A DNA stretch of 64,000 nt, from contig NC_064037.1 in assembly GCF_932526225.1 (NCBI RefSeq), positions 17,770,471 to 17,834,470 on the forward strand. The letters are read 5' to 3'. The position numbers were made by a program, and so were the translations under genes. Below the pieces are notes generated by a model. The model saw only the letters and a list, made by a program, of their open reading frames with translations. It was not told where the DNA came from and searched no databases. The stretch comes from Nematostella vectensis. Its lineage: Eukaryota; Cnidaria; Anthozoa; Actiniaria; Edwardsiidae. This document shows positions 51,672 to 63,806 of this stretch, piece by piece. The first letter of the stretch is position 1, and each line of letters starts with the position of its first letter.

Positions 51672-54600
51672 GTATGTACGCTAGAGCAGAGATAAGGTAT
51701 GTACGCTAGAGCAGAGATAAGGTATGTACGCTAGACCAGAGATAAGGTATGTACGCTAGACCAGAGATAAGGTATGTACGCTAGACCAGAGATAAGGTAT
51801 GTATACTAGACCAGAGATATGTACACTAGACCAGAGATAAGGTATGTACGCTAGACCAGAGATAAGGTATGTACGCTAGACCAGAGATAAGGTATGTACG
51901 CTAGACCAGAGATAAGGTATGTACGCTAGACCAGAGATAAGGTATGAACACTAGACTAGAGATAAGGTATGTACACTAGACCAGAGATAAGGTATGTACC
52001 CTAGACCAGAGATAAGGTATGTACGCTAGACCAGAGATAAGGTATGTACGCTAGACCAGAGATAAGGTATGTACGCTAGACCAGAGATAAGGTATGTACG
52101 CTAGACCAGAGATAAGGTATGTACCCTAGACCAGAGATAAGGTATGTACGCTAGACCAGAGATAAGGTATGTACCCTAGACCAGAGATAAGGTATGTACG
52201 CTAGACCAGAGATAACGTATGTACGCTAGACCAGAGATAAGGTATGTACGCTAGACCAGAGATAACGTATGTACGCTAGACCAGAGATAAGGTATGTACG
52301 CTAGACCAGAGATAAGGTATGTACCCTAGACCAGAGATAAGGTATGTACCCTAGACCAGAGATAAGGTATGTACGCTGGACCAGAGATAAGGTATGTACC
52401 CTAGACCAGAGATAAGGTATGTACGCTAGACCAGAGATAAGGTATGTACACTAGACCAGAGATAAGGTATGTACGCTAGACCAGAGATAAGGTATGTACC
52501 CTAGACCAGAGATAAGGTATGTACGCTAGACCAGAGATAACGTATGTACGCTAGACCAGAGATAAGGTATGTACGCTAGACCAGAGATAAGGTATGTACC
52601 CTAGACCAGAGATAAGGTATGTACCCTAGACCAGAGATAAGGTATGTACGCTGGACCAGAGATAAGGTATGTACCCTAGACCAGAGATAAGGTATGTACG
52701 CTAGACCAGAGATAAGGTATGTACGCTAGACCAGAGATAAGGTATGTACGCTAGACCAGAGATAAGGTATGTACGCTAGACCAGAGATAAGGTATGTACC
52801 CTAGACCAGAGATAAGGTATGTATACTAGACCAGAGATAAGGTATGTACACTAGACCAGAGATAAGGTATGTACGCTAGACCAGAGATATGTACGCTAGA
52901 CCAGAGATAAGGTATGTACCCTAGACCAGAGATAAGGTATGTACCCTAGACCAGAGATAAGGTATGTACCCTAGACCAGAGATAAGGTATGTACCCTAGA
53001 CCAGAGATAAGGTATGTACCCTAGACCAGAGATAAGGTATGTACCCTAGACCAGAGATAAGGTATGTACGCTAGACAGAGATAAGGTATGTACACTAGAC
53101 CAGAGATAAGGTATGTACGCTAGACCAGAGATAAGGTATGTACACTAGACCAGAGATAAGGTATGTACGCTAGACCAGAGATAAGATATGTACGCTAGAC
53201 CAGAGATAAGATATGTACGCTAGACCAGAGATAAGATATGTACGCTAGACCAGAGATAAGGTATGTACACTAGACCAGAGATAAGGTATGTACGCTAGAC
53301 CAGAGGTAAGGTATGTACGCGAGACCAGAGATAAGGTATGTATACTAGACCAGAGATATGTACACTAGACCAGAGATAAGGTATGTACGCTAGACCAGAG
53401 ATAAGGTATGTACGCTAGACCAGAGATAAGGTATGTACACTAGACCAGAGATATGTACACTAGACCAGAGATAAGGTATGTACCCTAGACCAGAGATAAG
53501 GTATGTACACTAGACCAGAGATAAGGTATGTACGCTAGACCAGAGATAAGGTATGTACCCTAGACCAGAGATAAGGTATGTACGCTAGACCAGAGATAAC
53601 GTATGTACGCTAGACCAGAGATAAGGTATGTACGCTAGACCAGAGATAAGGTATGTACGCTAGACCAGAGATAAGGTATGTACGCGAGACCAGAGATAAG
53701 GTATGTATACTAGACCAGAGATATGTACACTAGACCAGAGATAAGGTATGTACCCTAGACCAGAGATAAGGTATGTAAGCTAGACCAGAGATATGTACAC
53801 TAGACCAGAGATAAGGTATGCACACTAGACCAGAGATAAGGTATGTACGCTAGACCAGAGATATGGTATGTAAGCTAGACCAGAGATATGTACACTAGAC
53901 CAGAGATAAGGTATGTACACTAGACCAGAGATAAGGTATGTACGCTAGACCAGAGATAAGGTATGTACGCTAGACCAGAGATAAGGTATGTACGCTAGAC
54001 CAGAGATAAGGTATGTACACTAGACCAGAAATAAGGTATGTACGCTAGACCAGAGATAAGGTATGTACGCTAGACCAGAGATAAGGTATGTACGCTAGAC
54101 CAGAGATAAGGTATGTACACTAGACCAGAGATAAGGTATGTACACTAGACCAGAGATAAGGTATGTACACTAGACCAGAGATATGTACGCTAGACCAGAG
54201 ATAAGGTATGTACGCTAGACCAGAGATAAGGTATGTACACTAGACCAGAGATAAGGTATGTACGCTAGACCAGAGATAAGGTATGTACACTAAACCAGAG
54301 ATAAGGTATGTACGCTAGACCAGAGATAAGGTATGTACGCTAGACCAGAGACAAGGTATGTACGCTAGACCAGAGATAAGGTATGTACGCTAGACCAGAG
54401 ATAAGGTATGTACGCTAGACCAGAGATAAGGTATGTACACTAGACCAGAGATAAGGTCTGTACACTAGACCAGAGATAAGGTATGTACACTAGACCAGAG
54501 ATAAGGTATGTACACTAGACCAGAGATAAGGTATGTAAGCTAGACCAGGGATATGTACACTAGACCAGAGATAAGGTATGTACACTAGACCAGAGATAAG

Positions 54601-54893
54601 GTATGTACACTAGACCAGAGATAAGGTATGTACACTAGACCAGAGATAAGGTATGTACGCTAGACCAGAGATAAGGTATGTACGCTAGACCAGAGATAAG
54701 GTATGTACGCTAGACCAGAGATAAGGTATGTACACTAGACCAGAGATAAGGTATGTACACTAGACCAGAGACAAGGTATGTACGCTAGACCAGAGATAAG
54801 GTATGTACACTAGACCAGAGATAAGGTATGTACGCTAGACCAGAGATAAGGTATGTACACTAGACCAGAGATAAGGTATGTACACCAGACCTT
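51664..54893. repeat. 25-bp minisatellite made of repeated 5' splice sites, about 130 copies
   Basis: The unit joins the end of exon 1 (CCAGAGATAAG) to the start of the intron (GTATGTACGCTAGA), so each full unit holds a candidate donor AAG|GTATGT. Variants change one base (ACG/ACC/ACA), lose the donor (AAC|GT) or delete five bases. A 275-base block (11 units), marked by rare variants at 52,375 and 52,650, is duplicated within the array. Confidence 0.97.
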
Positions 54894-54968
54894 AATGGCC
54901 AAACTCAAGCTGAGTGCGTGGACGATTCCATCTTTGTTTATTGAGTGTTTGTTTATTTTCGTCTACAG

Positions 54969-56309
54969 AATTCCAGCATTATTGTATTCCCAGAGTATGG
55001 CCTCACAGGTTGGAACCAAACCCGATCCGTTTTCAAGCACTTTTTGGAGAACATCCCCGATCCAAAGATTTCTTCGAATCCGTGTCTGGATCCTGGCATA
55101 AACAAGACCACACCCATCCTGTACCGTCTAAGTTGCCTGGCCAGGAAATATGCCATGTACCTTGTCGTTAACATGGGTGACATCAAGCCCTGCCAGAAAG
55201 CCTCTGACCCGCATTGTCCAGGTGATGGTCGCTACCAGTACAACACCAACGTGGTGTTTAGTGACAACGGCACCCTTGTGGCCAGGTATCACAAGCAGCA
55301 CCCATTTATGAACGAGATGAAAGTCGTAAACAGACCGCGTGTACCAGAGCTTGTTACATTCCAGACACCATTTGGCAAGTTCGGCACCTTCGTCTGTTTC
55401 GATGTTCTGTTCCAGGCCCCTGCTGTTCAATTAGTGACGTCAGTAGGGATTGATCACGTGGTTTTCCCCACCGCGTGGTTCGATGTACTACCTTTGTTCC
55501 CCGCTATTGGATTTCACAGTTCCTGGGCGCGTGGGATAGGGGTCAACTTTCTGGCCGCTAATACCCACGTGCCGAGCTTTGCTAACACCGGAAGTGGCAT
55601 TTACAGCTCAAGCGGAGCCAGGGAGTACTACCGTAGCTTTTCAGCAAGCGGAAAACTCTTGATCGCCTCTCTACCCAAATCACCCAAGAAATCGCCCAGT
55701 AACATGACCTATGTGAAGACTCCCGGTAACACAAACGACGATGTGTTCTATTCTGACCTCTTTGGCGATCGGTTCCTTTTCAAGGAACTCGACAAAGCGG
55801 AAGCCATCATTCGCGTGTGTTACCCAGGAAGTAAGTCGTGCTGTACATTGCATTACAAGATGGCTGCCAAACTTCCTGATGAGCTGTACGCGCTGGGAGT
55901 GTTCGACGGTTTGCACACACTGGAAGGGCAGTACTACCTTCGGGTCTGCACGCTTATCAAGTGCTTCGGGATGTCCCGAAGTTCTTGCGGGTCACAGGTC
56001 TCCAGCGCGAGCACTATCTTTGACTCCTTTGCCCTAAGAGCAGAGCTAAACGCCAGTCACGTGTTCCCGGCTGTGGTCGCGCATGGCGTTACATTGTTGC
56101 GTGACGAGTGGGATCACGATGTGCCTGTCAAGCAAGTCGAGAGTAAGCGGCGCCTGAGCAAGGGCCTGTTAAGCGCGACGCTGTTTGGCCGAGTGTACAG
56201 CCTCGATGGAGGGAAGACTTCCTCTACTGGTCGGGCTACCTGTGGTCCTACGTTTATTTTGACGTTGAGAATTGTGTGCATAGCAATGATAAGTGTAAAT
56301 CTTACCTAG
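54969..56309 (+). CDS. Vanin/pantetheinase-like gene, exon 2 (catalytic domain to C terminus)
   Basis: Encodes 446 residues and the stop. The acceptor is TCTACAG ending at 54,968. The nitrilase-superfamily Glu-Lys-Cys triad is complete: Glu in IIVFPEYG (about residue 9 of the exon), Lys in RYHKQHPF, and Cys in FVCFDVLF. These are the residues that hydrolyse amide bonds in pantetheinase (vanins) and biotinidase. Many Asn glycosylation sites and paired cysteines fit a secreted protein, and the C-terminal hydrophobic tail (about the last 18 residues) after small residues suggests a GPI-anchor signal, as in vertebrate vanin-1. Whether the substrate is pantetheine or biocytin cannot be told from sequence alone. 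The gene converges with TRAPPC12. Confidence 0.9.
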   Translation, partial: NSSIIVFPEYGLTGWNQTRSVFKHFLENIPDPKISSNPCLDPGINKTTPILYRLSCLARKYAMYLVVNMGDIKPCQKASDPHCPGDGRYQYNTNVVFSDNGTLVARYHKQHPFMNEMKVVNRPRVPELVTFQTPFGKFGTFVCFDVLFQAPAVQLVTSVGIDHVVFPTAWFDVLPLFPAIGFHSSWARGIGVNFLAANTHVPSFANTGSGIYSSSGAREYYRSFSASGKLLIASLPKSPKKSPSNMTYVKTPGNTNDDVFYSDLFGDRFLFKELDKAEAIIRVCYPGSKSCCTLHYKMAAKLPDELYALGVFDGLHTLEGQYYLRVCTLIKCFGMSRSSCGSQVSSASTIFDSFALRAELNASHVFPAVVAHGVTLLRDEWDHDVPVKQVESKRRLSKGLLSATLFGRVYSLDGGKTSSTGRATCGPTFILTLRIVCIAMISVNLT

Positions 56310-58971
56310 CGTGCATTCAATTGTCTTATTACTTAGAAAGATCGCAGTTATAACTAATAGTGACTAGCAGTTATTCTCGATAAGCCCTAACTTGTCTATT
56401 GTCTAATGATGAAAGTTCGCGTAATTCGAACTCAAACGGGTTGATTTAAAAACGATTTATTATGTACACGGAATCACACAAATAATCAAATGCTGAATAG
56501 TAGATTATGTGAATGGTAAGATATAGAATACGCAATTGGGGTTGCAATACCTAAATCGGAAAGTAGCAAGTTTGCACTGGGCAATGTTCGTGGGAAGCAA
56601 TGTTCTTAGTCCTTAGTTGATGAGCTAGTAGATTGTGTAGGATTGTAGAATTGCAGGCACTTAGATACTTAGCACAATGATAGCATAGAATAATATGATA
56701 TATCTTGCGTTTGCAAACGTGGAGTGCTGTGAGCAGTTACATATAGGCAGTACAATATAAGTAATGGTTTTTGAAAAAAAAACTTGAAGAAAAATTGTGT
56801 ATTAAAATTACAGACGAGCAACTCAGGGGATCGAAGGCATGGCTCTAAGGATTCATACGGGAAAATCACAGAAAATAGCGTATCTTTATGGGGTTTTAAC
56901 AAAAATGCATGAAACTTTCAAGTGAGTTTGTCTTTTGAAACGTAGACAAAATATGTATCTTGTAACTATGGAAACCAAGGTCGCGTGACTTAAAGGTGGC
57001 CATCTTTTAGTCACGTGACCTTAGTTTTCATAGTTTCAAAATACATAGTCCTTTTCCGTTTCGCATTTAATTCTAAACCTCTTGAAGATACGCCATTTTA
57101 TGTGATTTTGCCGTATATTCTCGAGATGCCTTAGACCACCTAAGAATATTGTATTTGCGATAATTGAATGTTTTTGTCTGTGCTCATCAGAGCACTCAAA
57201 GTCAAAGCTCAAAGTATTTTACGGTATTTGGGAATAGATGAAAAAGGAATTGGGAATTGTTTATTATTATAAAACACATATATAAATTTAGGCTTTGCCC
57301 CAAATCTTTTCTATTTTCGCTTAATAATTTAAAAAATATTAAATATTATTATTATATTTCTGTTTTTGACGACATCAACGATTTCACAGATCACGCGACC
57401 AATTTTTAACCCCCCTTGACATCTACACGAAACATGACAAGTTAAGTTGTTTTACATTGTTTCAGCGTCAGGGTGTTTTACTTTGTGACGTCGTCGATGA
57501 CGTCACGTGACAATCTCATTGCACCGTACTTGATACATACATTACACCTACCAAGTTTGGTTGTTGTACGATGTTTCTTTCATGAAAGAAATATTTGTTT
57601 ATTTTGATGACGTCAGGATATTTTTTTTGCTTTAAGTGACACCATTGGTTGTCATAATGTTTCGTTTAGGAGATGAATATAGATGACATCGGGATAGATT
57701 TGCTTAAAAAGACGTCATCGATGACGTCATACATCACGTGACCTTATCTTGGCACCGCCCATGACACATACATGACACCCACCAAGTTTGGTTGTTATAC
57801 AATGTTTCTTTCACGAGATATGAATGTTTTTTTATGACTTCAGCATATTTAGGCTTCTAGTGAATATTTTAGCTTCTAGTAAATTGATGACGTCACAAAT
57901 CACGTGACAATATTGTTGCACCCCCTTGACACCAACATGACACTACGTCATCGAGCCATCTGAGTGAGCTTTGCTATGGACAATTGAGTTTGTATCCAAA
58001 CGATTTGACGAAATCCTAGTTGTTACAAATCCGGTTGTAAACCGTTGTTACAAATCCAGTTGATTTTTGTTACAAATCCGGTTGCTGTTACATGTCTGGT
58101 GGGTTGTTGTTACATATCCCGTTGATTGTTACATATCCGGGTAATACAATTTCGACTCTCTTTTTGTAAGTATACTAACGAGCCTAATACTATTGCCTTT
58201 GATGTCTGTCTTGTTGCTGTGAGATTTCAAGTGTCGTATGAAATGCATTTGTGTAAATTTGGTCAGATTATGAGACTCTCTCAGACAGGATTCAAACACA
58301 CGCACTTATTCCTGTTGAATCCGTTGTATCGCGACGCCGCATTTTCAAAACATCGATTTGTTTTTTTCTTTAGGGATTTTCTGTTTCGCCAGTCAAATTA
58401 TTCTAAGCCAGATTCTTGCCATCTCTCGCCTAGTGCAGTTGCCTGGCTTCTGTCGCGACACTGTCCGGTTTTCGTCCAGAGGATGGCCAGGGACATCTCC
58501 TGGTGACGTCACTCATGCTGACATGATGTGTGATAACCTAGGGAGTATCATGAGTGTACAGCAATAATATACACGAGTGTTTATGAGGCTACACTTACTA
58601 TTGTATGCAAGATATCAGTTTTACTTCCAAAGCTCGAGTTAAAGAGAAGCTCGGGGTGTTTAAGCTATTTACAAGTCATCAAGACCTTAGAGACCTCTTC
58701 TCATTCTCCTGTATTATTTGATACTATATCAATATATATCAATTTGATTTAGTTGTAGGATTGATTGAAATTCACCGTTATTCAAACGGACGAACGTCTG
58801 ATTGCATAAGGTTTTAAAGCCTACGAAATTCAGGCTTTAAATTTAAAGAACTGAGCTGATTTCTATGCAAAATCCTCAAGCGTCAGTTCTGGTCCTCTCA
58901 GATTCCAGGCTTCCTTGCGATGATCTACGGCCACAGGAATCCCGGTGTGACGACCAGGGATTGCTCTACCA
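56310..58971. other. Intergenic region between the vanin and TRAPPC12 genes
   Basis: No gene recognised. From 57,380 to 57,950 lie about four diverged copies of the CACGTGACC/TTGACACCTACATGACACC repeat also present at 38,640, with palindromic GATGACGTCATCGATGACGTC-type segments. Short GTTACAAATCCGGTTG repeats lie at 58,020-58,140. Confidence 0.55.
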
Positions 58972-59163
58972 TCAGCCTATTTTGAGGCACGACGCGTTGA
59001 ATCCGTCGCCTTTATACTGAGCAGCTAGTTCTAGCAACTTGTGTTTTTTCTGGAGACTCCAGGAGGACTCAAGTTCATAAATAGTGCACAGGTTAAACAG
59101 AAGGCCATCGTTCAGATTGCGCGGGGGATTGGACCAGATAGCCGTCTCCAGTACGCTCAGAGC
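58972..59163 (-). CDS. TRAPPC12: TRAPPC12 last coding exon F
   Basis: 192 bases including TGA; acceptor CTTGACAG. Encodes 63 residues ending NASCLKIG, close to the conserved end of the family. Confidence 0.9.
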   Translation of the reverse strand, partial: ALSVLETAIWSNPPRNLNDGLLFNLCTIYELESSWSLQKKHKLLELAAQYKGDGFNASCLKIG

Positions 59164-62100
59164 CTGTCAAGGACAACAAGATATCATCGGTCTAGCGATA
59201 ACACCTGACATGCACCATTTGGTCACCCTAGCAGTCTAGCGATAACACCTAACATGCACCATTTGGTCACCCTAGCAGTCTAACGATAACACCTAACATG
59301 CACCATTTGGTCACCTAGCAGTCTTACGATAACGCCTAACATGCACCATTTGGTCACCCTAGCAGTCTAGCGATAACGCCTAACATGCACCATTTGGTCA
59401 CCCTAGCAGTATAGTGATAACACCTAACATGCACCATTTGGTCACCCTAGCAGTCTAGTGATAACACCTAACATGCACCATTTGGTCACCCTAGCAGTCT
59501 AGTGATAACACCTTACATGCACCATTTGGTCACCCTAGCAGTCTAGTGATAACACCTAACATGCACCATTTGGTCACCCTAGCAGTCTAGCGATAACACC
59601 TTACATGCACCATTTGGTCACCCTAGCAGTCTAGTGATAACACCTAACATGCACCATTTGGTCACCCTAGCAGTCTAGTGATAACACCTAACATGCACCA
59701 TTTGGTCACCCTAGCAGTCTAGTGATAACACCTAACATGCACCATTTGGTCACCCTAGCAGTCTAACGATAACACCTAACATGCACCATTTGGTCACCTA
59801 GCAGTCTTACGATAACGCCTAACATGCACCATTTGGTCACCCTAGCAGTCTAGCGATAACGCCTAACATGCACCATTTGGTCACCCTAGCAGTCTAGTGA
59901 TAACACCTAACATGCACCATTTGGTCACCCTAGCAGTCTAGTGATAACACCTTACATGCACCATTTGGTCACCCTAGCAGTCTAGTGATAACACCTAACA
60001 TGCACCATTTGGTCACCCTAGCAGTCTAGTGATAACACCTTACATGCACCATTTGGTCACCCTAGCAGTCTAGTGATAACACCTAACATGCACCATTTGG
60101 TCACCCTAGCAGTCTAGCGATAACACCTTACATGCACCATTTGGTCACCCTAGCAGTCTAGTGATAACACCTAACATGCACCATTTGGTCACCCTAGCAG
60201 TCTAGCGATAACACCTAACATGCACCATTTGGTCACCCTAGCAGTCTAGTGATAACACCTAACATGCACCATTTGGTCACCCTAGCAGTCTAGTGATAAC
60301 ACCTTACATGCACCATTTGGTCACCCTAGCAGTCTAGTGATAACACCTAACATGCACCATTTGGTCACCCTAGCAGTCTAGCGATAACACCTTACATGCA
60401 CCATTTGGTCACCCTAGCAGTCTAGTGATAACACCTAACATGCACCATTTGGTCACCCTAGCAGTCTAGCGATAACACCTTACATGCACCATTTGGTCAC
60501 CCTAGCAGTCTAGTGATAACACCTAACATGCACCATTTGGTCACCCTAGCAGTCTAGTGATAACACCTTACATGCACCATTTGGTCACCCTAGCAGTCTA
60601 GTGATAACACCTAACATGCACCATTTGGTCACCCTAGCAGTCTAGCGATAACACCTTACATGCACCATTTGGTCACCCTAGCAGTCTAGTGATAACACCT
60701 AACATGCACCATTTGGTCACCCTAGCAGTCTAGTGATAACACCTAACATGCACCATTTGGTCACCCTAGCAGTCTAGCGATAACACCTAACATGCACCAT
60801 TTGGTCACCCTAGCAGTCTAGCGATAACACCTTACATGCACCATTTGGTCACCCTAGCAGTCTAGTGATAACACCTAACATGCACCATTTGGTCACCCTA
60901 GCAGTCTAGTGATAACACCTAACATGCACCATTTGGTCACCCTAGCAGTCTAGCGATAACACCTTACATGCACCATTTGGTCACCCTAGCAGTCTAGTGA
61001 TAACACCTAACATGCACCATTTGGTCACCCTAGCAGTCTAGTGATAACACCTAACATGCACCATTTGGTCACCCTAGCAGTCTAGTGATAACACCTTACA
61101 TGCACCATTTGGTCACCCTAGCAGTCTAACGATATAACACCTAACATGCACCATTTGGTCACCCTAGCAGTCTAGTGATAACACCTAACATGCACCATTT
61201 GGTCACCCTAGCAGTCTAGCGATAACACCACTCCTAACATGCACCGTTTTAGCTAGTTTCCTTGAGGTCTCATCACATAATTTGTCTTGCAACAAAACTT
61301 TGTCTGATACTCTGGAACGATAGTTGATTGAAAGTATTATCTCAGTTACTACGCTTTGTGCGAGAGCGTAAAATGGTGAGCTGATCAGCCAACGTACCTC
61401 CTTCAACCTTCCAAGAAATAGCAAGCACACGGCGACATTGTTGATGGCCTGAGAAGACAAAAGGATGGTAACGACTTTGCTAGTTTAAGAACCTTGGCAA
61501 ACCCCTCATGAACTCAAGCCACAAGCTTCCGGATCCAGGGTATCTCGGTTCTAACCGCGAGCTACTTACAACTGAGTTCTCGGGATCGAGTTTAGTGACC
61601 GCGACAAAGTGCTTGTGTGCGTCTTCATACGATCCTTTCGCCAGCGCCATGAAACCTCTGAAAAAAAAGCCGACCGTCATGTCACGCGAGCATGTCACTT
61701 ACGTACACTTACTTCACCCGTCCCTGTTAGTTTACTTCATCCACCCCCAACGCCTACTCCTTTTTAGATCCGCGAAAATACGACCTTCGAGTGGCTTAAA
61801 ATTCATGCTCATCAATCGAGATGGGAAAAATAGCTTTTGAATTAACTAAAAAAACGCTAACTATTGACCATTGGAATTTCGGACAACAAGGATTTAAAAA
61901 AAATCACATTTGCGTTTCGTACAGTACGATAACCAGTTCCGTAGCAGTCCTAGTTCCGTATCACTCAGCATTTGTTTTTATCTTTTTGCCTCGAATATTG
62001 TAGATTTAGACAATCCAAAACTACCTAAATGATACAAAACTACTAACCTTTCTAAACGGTAAATTTTTATCATGTGGGCCTTTTATTTCAGTCATTCGGC

Positions 62101-63806
62101 TGAATAAAGAACTTCATTTTAAAGACAACCTCCTTGATATTGTTAGTGCTCGATAAAATATTATTCTATATTCAAATAATTACTGAAACTGTGATTGATA
62201 TATCAATATGCTAGGATGATTAAAAAGGGATATGAGATTGTTATTGCAGAACTCTTAAATTAACGACAACAACGTATTGGCGGCCGTTGCATTCACATTT
62301 TGTTCTTGTAAATAGAAACGGCTTTTTGTAGAGCTCTCGTGCACGAAAATTAACAAAATAAATCACCCAATTCTAGGTCTCACATTATCCTCAATTTTTT
62401 TTTGCATTTTGTCTATTTTGCCGTTCAGTATTTGTGTGGGTTGTGGCTATTATTTCGGAAGAATTCTATCAGACAGTTTTGCTTCTTGCAATATGGATTT
62501 GTTAGCGACACGCGAGCGAAAACCCATTGACGATTGTTGGTTTGTTAATCTGCTGCATTGCGAAGTTAAGACAGATTTTTTTAGTGATACCGAACTATAA
62601 CCGCTGCTACGGAACTACTACCACTATGTGCAAACAGAAAAAAATATAGAAATCAATAAAATTTGAAAATGTCTCCCTTATCTTTGCTACAATGGGCCCC
62701 TGGTTTCATGGGTAGATGTCTTCTCCCTTCTCTTTGCTTCTGTCAAGTTGGCTCATTGCGATTCACGCCGTAACTGATACTCACTTGTTCATGACAACCG
62801 TGCCCTGCGCTTCGGGCTCACCCGAGGAGTTGGCATCTACTGCCTTGAAAAAGCTCTCCGCCTGCTCTAGGTCACCCAGCTGCAATAAACACAACAGGAT
62901 ATGAGCACCTACCAGTAGTAGCCCGAATGCTGGTCCCAACAGGCAATAGTTTTAGCTTACAAATTCGCGCCGATTCAACGGAAGAGTGCCTACAAATCTA
63001 AACCAAGCAATTCAAGCACATTCGATACTTGTATGTAAAATCTTTCATTTTTTAGATCAAATCTATTTTAGTGTCTTATTTTCTAGTCCACTAGCCCAGG
63101 CCATCTTTGAGTATCTCTAGTGCACTATTGGAGCACCTGTAAGTAGATTCTCCCGATGCCTGAGTTGAGAGCTAGACTGTGTGTCGCGTCTCTATCTTTT
63201 ATTGACTCGAAGATGGCAACTGCCAGATTATAGTCCTGCAAAGGCAAAAGACAAACATCAAATATAAAAATAATTAAAAAAAAAAACTGTGAACTGGAAG
63301 GCCCGGGTCCAGTCAGTTGTGACGTAGATCGGGATGTCAATCAAATTACAAGAGAAATTATATGCGCACGCTAAACTAGTTCCCGTCTTCATGCCTTCTT
63401 AGTTATTGCTAAAGATCGTTGTGTGGTTACAAGTTTTCCGTCATCTTTATATCTCAACCTGGTAGTCAAATGATTAATTAACTTCAGGAAATAAATCTGC
63501 AAAATTTAGCAGATATTTTGTAGTCTATGAATTGTTTTTGCATTGTGCGGGCGCTGCATACGCGACCGAGAACGGCGACGAGCGCGCGCTGTTTTTGAAA
63601 CCTACAACAAAACGATATTTTCCTTTATCGCATTTCAATCAAATTCAATTCCCTTTTCAGAGTTTGAAAGTTTATCTATGCTTTCTTTTGGCTAGATTTA
63701 GTAAAGGTTTAAGGTTTTGAGAATGAGGTTACCTTCACAGCTAAGAAGCAGTTGCCAATTGAGAAGATAACTCGGAGCTCTCTTCCCCTCCAAAGGTCAA
63801 TCGCAG
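58972..63806 (-). CDS. TRAPPC12: TRAPPC12, last six exons (partial gene)
   Basis: TRAPPC12 is a tetratricopeptide-type subunit of the TRAPP III vesicle-tethering complex. Six exons, each bounded by consensus splice sites and in matching phase, encode about 199 residues at the C terminus: 63,806-63,733, 63,235-63,137, 62,879-62,785, 61,657-61,570, 61,448-61,398 and 59,163-58,972. They spell DLWRGRELRVIFSIGNCFL, NLAVAIFESIKD..., SGIGRIYLQ, LGDLEQAESFF, KGSYEDAHKHFVAVTKLDP, AINNVAVCLLFLGRLKE and LLFNLCTIYELESS, parallel to the end of human TRAPPC12 with its helical repeats. Upstream exons lie beyond the right edge. The intron before the last exon is filled by a 44-bp minisatellite. Confidence 0.93.
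59180..61245. repeat. 44-bp minisatellite in the TRAPPC12 intron, about 47 copies
   Basis: The unit contains CAGTCTAGTGATAACACCTA and CATGCACCATTTGGTCACCC. Variants alternate (TAGCG/TAGTG, CCTAAC/CCTTAC), and a rare pair of variants at 59,281 recurs at 59,764, showing an 11-unit block duplication. Confidence 0.96.
61398..61448 (-). CDS. TRAPPC12: TRAPPC12 exon E
   Basis: 51 bases; acceptor TTCTCAG, donor AAGGAG|GTACGT. Encodes NNVAVCLLFLGRLK. Confidence 0.9.
61570..61657 (-). CDS. TRAPPC12: TRAPPC12 exon D
   Basis: 88 bases; acceptor after a T-run TTTCAG, donor CAGTT|GTAAGT. Encodes the EDAHKHFVAVTKLDP repeat. Confidence 0.9.
62040..62222. repeat. Uninterrupted copy of the host repeat (empty site)
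   Basis: Reverse-complement relative of 47,866-48,440 lacking the hammerhead element. Its single CTTTTATTTCA at 62,090-62,100 is the pre-insertion form of the duplicated target. Confidence 0.8.
62223..62784. other. TRAPPC12 intron sequence
   Basis: Part of the intron between exons C and D; no other gene or repeat recognised. Confidence 0.5.
62785..62879 (-). CDS. TRAPPC12: TRAPPC12 exon C
   Basis: 95 bases; acceptor ATTGCAG, donor AACAA|GTGAGT. The split codon is completed by exon D. Confidence 0.85.
63137..63235 (-). CDS. TRAPPC12: TRAPPC12 exon B
   Basis: 99 bases, phase 0 at both ends; acceptor TTTGCAG, donor TTACAG|GTGCTC. Encodes the GIGRIYLQ tetratricopeptide helix. Confidence 0.9.
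63733..63806 (-). CDS. TRAPPC12: TRAPPC12 exon A (first visible)
   Basis: 74 bases after acceptor TTTCTACAG; donor GTGAAG|GTAACC. Begins with two bases completing a codon. Confidence 0.85.

Noticed and set aside
54853-55171. Other frames overlapping the start of vanin exon 2
   Set aside because: They run through the minisatellite and lack the nitrilase motifs; the splice acceptor at 54,968 defines the exon.
58126-58567. Overlapping frames near 58,300 as a gene
   Set aside because: No conserved motif, no splice sites, Phe-rich low-complexity translation.
59180-61245. CRISPR-like array
   Set aside because: The whole 44-bp unit repeats without unique spacers and lies in an animal intron.
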